Below are positions 43,142 through 52,628 of a DNA stretch of 64,000 nucleotides, piece after piece. This DNA is from Camellia lanceoleosa (taxonomy: Eukaryota > Streptophyta > Magnoliopsida > Ericales > Theaceae): assembly GCA_025200525.1 (NCBI GenBank), contig CM045761.1, positions 100,354,182 through 100,418,181 of the forward strand, read 5' to 3'. Under the pieces are notes generated by a model. That model saw nothing but the letters and a program-made list of their open reading frames with translations, made no database searches and had not been told where the DNA came from. The first letter of the stretch is position 1; each line of letters opens with the position of its first letter. Position numbers and translations under genes: made by a program.

Positions 43142-44716
43142 TCTTCTATTTATACTATGATATTAAGTAAAGGCTAGACTTGGAGTCCAGCCTTCTTACG
43201 TGTCTCCATTTCTCTATGGAAAATAAAAAATTAAATATTGAAGAGGTGAAAGGAACTTAAACCTAAGACCTTAGTTTGGTAAATAACACTTTTACTACTT
43301 GAGCAATAGACACTACATATGTTTTAAGAGTGTTGCTATTAACACCCCATAAATTATTTTAGACCTCCTAATTTTTAGCTTTTTTTTATTATAATAATAA
43401 TCTCAAATAAAATTACTACAAATGACGTCATTAATTTTGAGACACCCCATCTCACAATTAAACCTACACACCCATTATATTATGAATTAGGGTTTATGAG
43501 AGCACTCACTTCTATCACCACCCATCCATCTTTCCCAAATCCCACCTTCAAAACCTACCCACCCTCAAAACCTTAAAAACCCTTTGGCGGTAATATTCCG
43601 ACGGTAGCGGTGGCAACCATTTGATTACTTACACTTTTCCGACAATGACAATGAGTGGAAATTTTTCTAGCAACCACAACTCCATAAGATGAGAGGAGTA
43701 CAATAATAAAAACTTAGAGGAGGTTCATAGTTTTAATGTTGTTCTTAACTCAGTGGAGACTGGCCTTGTAAAGGTAAGTTTCTTGAGAAAAAAATGACAA
43801 AAATAATAAAATATGTTCGTTATTTTTTCGAGATTGAACTCCCGAACATATGACCAAAATTTGAGAACACAGGCCCGAACATTGTTTATTTGTTTGGTAA
43901 CCAGTAATCGAACATTGATTTTGAACTTTTTGTGATCTGGGTTGAGTCCAAAATGAAGAAAACTCGAAGAACTAAACTGTTTTAAGAATTGGGAATCGGA
44001 GATTTTAATCTTCGAGAAGTGATTGTATGATAGGTTAAGATAAGTAAGGTTGATGACAACCATAGACAAGTTTTTTATTGGAACATCCCCTTAAAGATTA
44101 TTGTGGCTCAAATCAAGAGCTTGGATTTGAGAACAATGAAAAACATCAGATGGGAAGTTGGTTAAATCGGCAGAGACAATATTCTTCTTCTTTTTCTTAT
44201 TCTTCTTTTTCATGGGTTTTGAAAAGATTGAGACTCTTCTTCTTCTTAGTGGGTTTTGTTAAGGTTTTTTGGAAGGGAGGTTTTTTTGGGGGTGTGGGGG
44301 GTGTACATTCAATGGTTGGAATGTTTAAGGATAATTTTGGTATTATTTGGGGGGGAAAGAAATTTTAAGGGTTTCAAAATTTATAAGTATGGGTCCAAAG
44401 AAATGGGACGTCCAAAATAATTTATAGGGTGCTAATAGTATCACTCATGTTTTAATTCAAAATCAAAATTTACAGCACACTCATCGTGAAGGCTGGACTT
44501 AGTATTCAAGCCTTCTCCTCATGCTACGTGACAAATTGTTCTATCTTAAAATAAAAAGTCAAACAAAGAGAGAGAACTAAGATTTGAACTCAAGACCTCC
44601 AATTTCATTAACAAGACTTATCACTTAGGACAACATACATATTATAATATTAATACTTTTGTTATTTATTTTTATTGTTCTTTATTTGTATTGCACAAGT
44701 ATTGTGCACCTGCTAG
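43142..44716 (+). mobile_element. Helitron-like element (right copy)
   Basis: Copy of 10060-11633. It begins TCTTCTATTTATACTAT and ends with TGCAC...GTGCA and CTAG at 44713-44716. The base after CTAG is A here rather than T. The nested Pack-MULE is included. Confidence 0.55.
43328..44446. mobile_element. Pack-MULE-like element (right copy)
   Basis: The ATGTTTTAA duplication lies at 43319-43327 and 44447-44455. Ends and order match the left copy. The LRR fragment is present but more broken: the minus frame 43725-44069 starts later (NLTYLNLSYNHFSKIKI) and the first repeat lies in another frame, with a stop in place of the Q of VPIQNL. Confidence 0.85.
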
Positions 44717-46092
44717 AATAATATAATATGTTGGTTTGATTACTCCTCCCCTCTCCTCTTTTTTTATGTTCAAAATTGTGAAAGAGTGCAAGCAAAGCAT
44801 ACACACGCTGAGTTCCTATCATTGACCCTCCGAAGACTTAGATTTCACATATTAGTCTTGTTAGGGAAGGTAGTTATTTGATTTTTTGATTATTTTAACC
44901 TGTTTAAAAAAGTTATGTTTAGAAAGTTAGTTTTTTTTTTTTTTTTTTTTTTTTTTTTGTAGTTTATTTAATGATTGTGAAAGAAAAAGTGAAATGATTA
45001 TATGTTGAATGTAACATTTTATCTTATTAACTATTTTATCATTTAATGGGTTTTTTTTTTTTTTCATTTCTTTTTCTTTTAAATTTCTAGTGTAATGTGT
45101 GGTCCAAGGAGTGTATGATTGGGGTCAGTGGTAATTGGCAATGTGCTGTGATGGTGTGGACAAGGCAACTAGTTGTCATGCCTGTTGTTCAAGTGGCTCA
45201 CATGCAACCTTGGTAATCTTTAATACCAAAAAGCTACCGGTTAGATTTTTAACGAGCTACTATATATAATCAAAATATTTGGTTCAACACTCTTCACTTT
45301 TATATGGGTAATTTTTTAATAGTTTCAGAGTAATCATGTAACATTATTCATATAGTGTTCTAAATCTATCATGTAATAAAAAAAAAAATTATGAATAAAA
45401 CATTGCAACTCTTCCTTTTTAGAGAGCTAAGAAACAAAAAATAACTTGCAAATTGTTGTTAGTCGAGATAACTACGTAGACAACATCACATTACATTCCA
45501 AAAATATTAAATAATTTTTCCTTCAATATAAATTTTCATGTAATATGATAAATTTTACTATTTTGTAAATATGGTGAAATTGTTACATAAATATATGTGA
45601 AAAAATTAAATAAATGGCAAAATAAATATGATTGGGGGGTTGGGTGGTTATAGGTAAAAAATGTTTTTGTAGTGATTGTGTGGACAATCTAACTCGTTGT
45701 CACATCCACTTGGTGATGTACAAGTGGCTCAAGTGTGCAACCTAGGTGATTTTAAATGCCAAAAGAGGTTCGACATGATTTTTAAAGCTGTTATATATTA
45801 TTGAAATATTTTATTAAAATTTTTTGCTTTTTTATCTAAATTGTCATGTGTTTGTACCATAAGTTTTATTATTTTTATTTTTATTTTAAATATGGTGAAT
45901 TCTATATACACATACATTTTTTATTATGTGAATGACTATATATCAAAAATATAAAATAAATGATGTAATAAATTTGATGGTAAATTACATTTGTCTAGAA
46001 TTTTTTCAATGACCATAAAAACCATTGGCTGGAAGCTTCATCCTCAAGCTTGTCAATAACTAGGCGAATTTTGTCATCCTCAAGTTTGTGAA
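44717..46092. other. AT-rich flank, right copy
   Basis: This corresponds to 11634-13003, including the diverged 515-bp internal duplication and longer T runs at 44930-44960 and 45050-45064. No gene is seen. Confidence 0.6.
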
Positions 46093-46831
46093 GCACGCTC
46101 TCTCTCTAGTTTGAGAGCTTCTCTCTCTAAACTTTTCTTTCCCTAGGATTTCAAAGCTTGCAACAACCGGCGATAGAGGAGGGGGTTTTCGGCGGCCTCC
46201 AGCCTCCTCTTCCCTTCTCCTACCCCTCTTTTTTCTCTCCTTTGCTTGCTTTGCTATCCAATAACTTGGAAGCTCTGACTTTCCACCCTCTCCCTTCTTT
46301 GTGAGGTATTTCCCTCTCCCCTCCATCAACTCAGGGAGTGGCTTCATAGATCCACCATCACCACCGTCTTAGCCCTCTTTCCTACCGCCTTCACCTTTGC
46401 CGAACTCGCTGACGCCACTGTTGTCGGTAGTTTGCTTGGATGTGGTTTTGGGTCTTGTTTTGTTTGTTTTCTTTTTATTTTTCTTTTGTTTAGTTGTTTT
46501 TGGGTTTGTCTAGTTTTAAGCCCTCTGTTTTGGGTTTTTTTTGGCTGTTCTCTTTGAGTCCATCAGTGCAGATTTGTTTCAACTTACATTCTCTGTGGTT
46601 GGGATCTATGATATATCTTGAACATGCTCTATTGCCGAAGTTTTATGATCGGCTCTGCTTTGCAGTACGAGCACAGGCACGAAATGTGGGTTCGAATATT
46701 TTCATAGTTTTTTCTTCCTATGTGCTTCTCGCTTTATTTTCACTTTGTTTGGTGTAAGTTTTAGGTTATATGGACTCATGTAAATGCCGTTTGGCTTCTT
46801 GAATGAAATATTTCTTCCGATGAAAAAAAAA
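46093..46831 (+). mobile_element. Poly(A) retroposon, complete copy
   Basis: The element ends in a poly(A) tail (46823-46831) and is flanked by the 11-bp repeat AAGTTTGTGAA (46082-46092, 46832-46842), the mark of target-primed retroposition. The 5' part (CTCTCTCTCTAGTTTGAGAG) is leader-like and is followed by Pro/Ser-rich sequence. The 3' part has long T-rich stretches and ends TTCTTGAATGAAATATTTC. No RT or endonuclease domain is present. It could be an internally deleted LINE, a SINE-like element or a processed gene copy; I cannot choose between them. Confidence 0.75.
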
Positions 46832-46842
46832 AAGTTTGTGAA

Positions 46843-47771
46843 CCTCGAGGTTCATAAAAGTGGGCCGTGAAAAGCCCAGCAATTTCATGAGCCAGGCCAA
46901 GCCTAGTGCTTTTTTATAGTACTTAATGTTGAGTTCTTCCCATAGGTCTTGAGGAGGTCTCATTTGTTTGGTGGATTAGATTAGGTAGAATAATGCTATT
47001 TGCACAAATTAATACACTAATTAGTGTAGTATCAAAAGATGTGGCATAATTTTAGAGGTTTTGAGTATTTGTAATTTGTATAATAGGTAGAGTCAACAAT
47101 AATGTCATAATATATGTTGGTACACTAATTGGTATACCAATTGGTGCATGTAGCACCACCAAATTAGATAAGATTATAAGTATGGTGAGATTGAATGAGA
47201 AAATTATTAGCGTAGTGGTATTAGGTTGAAGATATAAGATAAAGTGTGTTTATTTATGTACTAATATGGTGGTATTAGTTAGATTTTTTTTGGGTAAGTA
47301 CTAGTTAGTTGGAATAAAATCTACAAATTATGTACAAGCTCTTATCACATAAATGATAATTTTGTTGATTTTGTAAAATGAGGGACAAAATAATCTTTTA
47401 GCCATAAATTCATGGAAGTGGAACTAGCAATCCCACCTCTTTCGTGGGAATGTTAATCCTACCATGGAAGGGGATTGATAGTCCCATAGGATTAGTAAGC
47501 ACATACCATTCTTCTACAAACAAACATGGGATAAAGTTGAGTCCATCGATTAGTAATCCAAATTCACTTTCCAAACCGCCAATCAAACATGACCTAAAGG
47601 GCTTGTACTTTAGGTGGTGTTTGTTTCGTCTTCAAAAATGGGAATTCTTCCCATGAGTCAAGGTCAAGGTAAGCCTCGCCAAAAAAATTAAAAATAAATA
47701 AATAAAATAGCACGCATGCGTTAGCCTTAAAATATATGGGTCAAAAGGGTAGGTCTCATGGCCAAGTTCAT
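46843..47771. other. Intergenic stretch with a small MITE
   Basis: No gene. At about 46990-47165, TAATGCTATTTGCACAAATT at the left end is inversely matched by AATTGGTGCATGTAGCACCA at the right, so a MITE of about 175 bp is likely. Near 47050-47110 no repeat is seen, and 47400-47660 is low-copy-like sequence. Confidence 0.5.
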
Positions 47772-48770
47772 TGTAGACACCCTATTTTTTATTAGCCTTA
47801 AGAGTCTGGCGCTCTATGAAAAGCACTTAATGATGAAAACAAGGTTGCACTATCTCAGCTCAAGTACAAGCCTCAGATGAAGAAGACTGACAATTCATAT
47901 ACCTGTTTTGGCCAAAGAGTTTTCTAGACCTTCAAAACTTATTTTCCAAAATGATTTTCTAACCACTAGAGAGACCTTCTCAAACATTTTAGCAATTTTT
48001 GGCTTTTTATTTTCCAAAAATGTTGATCTATTTCAAAGAAACAAATGTAGAAAGCTAGAATGAGTAAGAAAGTGGGAAAATCTTCTAAAAAGATAACCAA
48101 CAGACATTATTATGTCTGACTGAATTTTTGTAAGCACACCGAACAGAAGTGCCTTGGCTAGATGATTTCAAAAAAACAATCGATGGACACTTTCCAGTCC
48201 GATTGGACAATATTGTGTCCGACCGTGAACTTTTAGTGACCAACATACTGCTTTCAAAAGGTGGTCCCCTAATATTTTGGAATATGTCATCCGGATATTT
48301 AGAGGCCAAATGGCATATTCCAAAACATATCTTGCTTATTTAAACCCCTTGTGAAGAGGTGAAATGTTAGAAGATTTTGGGATTGGTGAACTTTGAACTC
48401 TAACAAAATTCACTCTCTCACTCATACACTCATAAACTTGGATCCTTCTTCATCTTCTTGGCTTAGAGACTTGGGGCAAGGATTGATCATCAATTTGAGG
48501 GAGCTTGGATTAGAGTTTGTGCCTAGCTTGGGCTCTATTTCTACTAGATTTTGAGGTAATTCCTACTTCCATAACATTTGCTTCTTTTTTTTTTTTCTTT
48601 TCTTTTCTTTTCTATCTGCTTCTCTCTATCCAAATGCTTCTATTGTGATTGTTGGGATTGTTGATTAGTTAGTTGATTTACTTCTCTCTCTACCCCTTTT
48701 TGTAGTTACTTAGGGCTTGTACAAAGACTTTGGCCAAGTTTAGGTTATTTTTCTTTTCTTTTTTTTGGAT

Positions 48771-49262
48771 TAGAAGCCCAAACATGGTTTTCTCTATCAA
48801 AATAGGTTGAATCTCCCATCTCGTCAATCTGTTTCATGAATTTGGGTAGTTTATACCATTTTCCATGTGTTTGAGCGGTAAAATCTCTCTATTCTCTTCA
48901 GAGTCTCCTTTATTTCATTGTTTTTGTTGTTTTCATTGCTATAGAAGCCCATACGCGGTTTCCTCTATGAGAACATGATAAATCTTCCCTCTCATCACTA
49001 TTTTTCATGGATTTGAGTACTTTATTCCCTTTTCCATGTGTTTAAGGGGTAGAATCTCTCTATTCCCATAAGAGTTTTCTTTATTTTATTGTTTTCATTG
49101 TTCATGTTGCTCTACAAGCCCAGGCACAACTTTCTCTATGAGAATAGACCAAATCTCCCATCTTAGATCACTTTTACATGAATTCGGGTAGTTTATACTC
49201 ATTTTTATGAGTTTGAGGGGTAAAACCTCTCTATTCTCATTAGAGTTCATATATTTGTTATT
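48771..49262. repeat. Tandem repeat of about 172 bp, 2.8 copies
   Basis: Units start at about 48771, 48943 and 49116 with (a/c)aagccca, and share tttctctatgagaa, cccatct and tttccatgtgttt(g/a)a phrases plus a gtttcctcttat-like end. The repeats are diverged and non-coding, within the LTR-like block. Confidence 0.75.
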
Positions 49263-49789
49263 TTAGATAGTAGTATGGATGCTTTTGTTTTCTTTTCTCC
49301 CTTCCCTCAATCTTTCTCTCTCTCCCTTAGCTTAGTTTTGTTTATCTTGCTTAGAAATCATGTTTAGAGCATGACGTTCACATAATTAGACTAGGGCCAT
49401 GTATTCGAGTCCAGTTTATCGTGTTTTTGTAGATATAGCTATCTTTATGTGGTGTGCACTTTTTGATAATTTTCATTGCGTCTTTAGTAACAACTGGGCT
49501 CATAGAATTCATTCCATGTGTGTGGTTGGCATTTTGTAGAACTTTACATCTAGGATCATGCATAGATTTCTAAGCCATTACGCTCATGGCATCCTATGCA
49601 TGTCTTTGCTTATTTACTATGTCCAGCATGCTACCATGAGGCTATGTACTTATGTGCTAATATCTCTATGATTGCTCATTGTATGGAGGTCTTGTTGCCT
49701 AAGTTAGGATAATTCCAATCTCTTCGTATGTGAGTTGTTTCTCTTTTCCAATGGATTCTTGCTTTTAAAAAAAACAAAAAAACAAAATT

Positions 49790-50075
49790 ATTACTTTTCG
49801 AAATGCAAGAGATTAGAGTATTCCAAAATAGGCAATTTGGTTTATACTTGTTTGCTCTATGTAGTAAATATAGCATTAATAATTGGGTTATATGATCATA
49901 TTGTGTTAATGAGTCTCATATTAAAAAAAAAAAATCATTTTCGAAATGCAAGAGATTAGAGTATTCCAAAGTAGGCGATTTGGTCTATACTTGTTTGCTC
50001 CATGTAGTAAATATAGCATTAATAATTGGGTTATATGATCATATTGTGTTAATGAGTCTCATATCAAAAATTAGT
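49790..50075. repeat. Tandem duplication of about 144 bp, two copies
   Basis: The phrase tttcgaaatgcaagagatta starts at about 49795 and again at about 49939. The copies are almost identical up to the gagtctcatat phrase, with A-rich joins. Confidence 0.9.
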
Positions 50076-50190
50076 ATAGGCCGATCTTTGATCGGGTGAT
50101 CGGAGATGTTCAATTCATAACCTTCCCTCCTCATAACTAAACTCCCGGATTGGATCTTTTGATTGTGACAAGCAGTGGCCTATATTGGTA

Positions 50191-52023
50191 TATCACACCC
50201 CGGATTTCCAAGATCCGACCCATGTGAATAAATCAATTAAATAATAAAGGAAATGCAATAATAATCTTAATAAAAGTGGTATCTCTCTTGTAGATGGATA
50301 TAATAGTGTCATCCATTACATGAGTTTCTCTAGTTGCACACCATATATTTAACATTTAGGTGGAATGTAAAGTCAAGTAATGACATCATAAGTAATCAAA
50401 ATACCCAGAGGTTTACGTCACATATAAGGGTGTAACCCTTACAAAAATGGCACACAGCCTACAAAATAAATGGCCCAAGGCCTACAAGTCAAAAGAGGTA
50501 TCTCTCTCAGCTCAAGCACATGTCTAATGACATGCCTCCGTATCAGGGCACAACATCAATAGCTAAAAAGATTTCAGCCACGTAGGGTGAACACATAATC
50601 TAATAGAGAACATTTCAGAAATTGATACAACTTCACAAGTATTGATGATCATGATGCTATATAAATATAATATGCTCCGAACGTTTTGTTTAAGACAATC
50701 CTTTTCTATCAACAACACTAAGATTTGGTGAATCCTCTAAAGTACATGTATTTGCCAATGGTCATCGCTAAGCACCACCTAAACCAGTTGACTATATGAA
50801 GATACACTCTGCCAGTGACCATCGCTAAGCGTTACCTAAGCCACTAAATTTACTAATTGCTAACCAAAAGGACCTTGGCACCTACACCGCGCGAGTTTTT
50901 AGTCTTTCACCATGGGCTATCGAGCCAAATTAAACCATTCTCATCTCAACTATATATGACCTTGGATTCACCCTAGCCAAATTAAAACAAAAATGTTTTA
51001 ATGAAAACCAATGCAATAATGCGATGTTCAATTCCGATAAAAATGCACTTCAAGCACCTCCATTCAACAACGGGTTTTTATCATCCAACAGTGTTAATAT
51101 CAACAACAACAACATCTCTCAATAATGGCTACAACTATCCCAACAACAATATAATTATACGAATTATATTCACAAATTCCCAATTTCATTATAGTTCTCC
51201 AAATTTCAATTTAACAACATAATACTCAACTTAGTGTCACCAATGTCACCATATGCTCATCAATTTCTCAATTTCCAAAATATCAATGCTTAAGGCTTTT
51301 CACAAATTAGGGCTTTCTCAATGGTAAATACCCACATGCTATTTTAAATAGAGAAAATAAGTTTAATAACAAGAATATAGAGAATTATCCACCCAATTCC
51401 ACCAAACCCTCAACCCTCTAACAGGATTTTCTAAAATCAAAATCAACAACAACAACATGCTTGTCTTTTATTGAAAATACACTAATGAAACCATATAGAG
51501 TCAAAGAAATAGAACCCTACCTCTTGAAGAGAAGATGGGTAGGTATAAGTAATTTCAAATATCTGAATCAAGATTTGGTCAAGATTAAAACGAAGTCCTC
51601 GCCAAGCTCTTCAAACGAGTGTTTGGGTCAGAGATCAAATCCAAGTCTAAGTGCCCTAAAATCAAGTTTGAAACCCAAGAAACCCAAGTGAAATTGTAAC
51701 AATAGAGAGAGAAGAAATAAGGATCAAAATTGATATTTTCGTACACTTATATGTCTTTTAGAGATCGGAACATCGTGGGCGTGACCTATATCATAGCAAG
51801 CGCAAACTAGGTGGTTGCAGGCATGATCAAGAAAGCAAAGGTGCTAAAATAAGTCTTTTGGGACAATTCTAAGTGTAAAAACAATAGCAACTCCAAACAA
51901 CAGAAATGAAAGTACAATAAATAATGATAACAACAATGCGATCCATCCATTTATAAGCCCAAAAGTATGACGGAGCATCCGTACAAGTGGATTCAAACCG
52001 AGTTTTACAACCGAGACAATACA
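50191..52023. mobile_element. Solo LTR of the TGTCACAACCC family
   Basis: The 1.83-kb block begins TATCACACCCC (TG mutated to TA) and ends AATACA. The perfect 5-bp duplication TGGTA is at 50186-50190 and 52024-52028. Joining the two flanks restores the order seen in LTR F near 56500-56570, so it inserted into the LTR-like block that starts at 47772. It has a two-copy internal repeat of about 63 bp at 50755-50855 and no coding region. Confidence 0.85.
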
Positions 52024-52160
52024 TGGTAGGAGTCAGGATTTCTTAGTTTCCCCATAAAGATTAGGTGTCGACTCCATGTCTCATGATTAGTCTATGTTTT
52101 AGCACTTCTATCTGATTAGTGGATTTTCAACAGATATGCTAGGCCTAGACCAGTTGCTTA
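52024..52160 (+). mobile_element. TGTAGACACC-type LTR, right part
   Basis: Resumes the block at 47772-50190 after the nested solo LTR. TTTCTTAGTTTCCCCATAAA and TTAGGTGTCGACTCC align with TTTCCTAAATTTTTCC and TTAGGTGGCAACTC in LTR F. The boundary at the right is not clear. Confidence 0.5.
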
Positions 52161-52184
52161 TGTCATGTAATGACCTAAATTTTA

Positions 52185-52603
52185 GGATAAATTATGCCAA
52201 TGGTCCCTTTAATTTACACGATGCGTCAATTTGGTCCCTATTGTTTCAATTTGCTCAATTTTGCCCCTTAATTTAACGTATTATGTCATATTGGTCCAAT
52301 AAATAACAGCCGTTAGGTTTGGTGGACAAAAAGTCATCACGTGCTCAAATGATGTGTCCATTTGGTCCTTGTAGTTTACACGATGTGTCAATTTGGTCTA
52401 TGTTGTTTCAATTTGCTCAATTTTGACAAGGACTAAATTGACACATCGTTTGAGTTTTCGTTCACTAAACCTAATGATCGTTATTTATTGGAACAACATG
52501 ACACAATCCGTTAAATTAAAAGGCAAAATTGAGCAAATTAAAATAACATAGACCAAATTGACACATCGTGTAAACTACAAGGACCATTTGCATAATTTAC
52601 CCC
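52185..52603. mobile_element. Fold-back MITE
   Basis: The left arm (ATAAATTATGCCAATGGTCC, CGTCAATTTGGTCCC, TTTGCTCAATTTTG) is inversely repeated at the right, and a further partial copy lies near 52370-52440. An 8-bp direct repeat AAATTTTA flanks it at 52177-52184 and 52604-52611. The arms are over 90 bp. The terminal phrase is common in MULE-type MITEs (family knowledge), and a 9-bp duplication would then be expected. No coding capacity. Confidence 0.85.
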
Positions 52604-52628
52604 AAATTTTATTACTCGAATCCATTAT

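Larger units (their letters stand above)
43040..46805. repeat. Right copy of the 3.76-kb duplicated flank (S')
   Basis: This is the direct copy of 9958-13719, with the Helitron-like element (43142-44716), the Pack-MULE (43328-44446) and the retroposon. It continues past the junction point into the poly(A) tail, so it keeps the original right flank. Confidence 0.93.
47772..50190 (+). mobile_element. TGTAGACACC-type LTR, left part
   Basis: The block starts TGTAGACACCC and has a phrase order like LTR F, notably GGCCGATCTTTGATCGGG, ACCTTCCC(A/T)(T/C)C and an AAACTCCCG stretch at 50080-50150 (LTR F at 56400-56470). It is cut at 50190 by a 1.8-kb solo LTR and resumes at 52024. It has its own tandem repeats at 48770-49260 and 49795-50075. 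No distal CA end or target duplication was found, so its right boundary (around 52150) is approximate. Confidence 0.6.
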
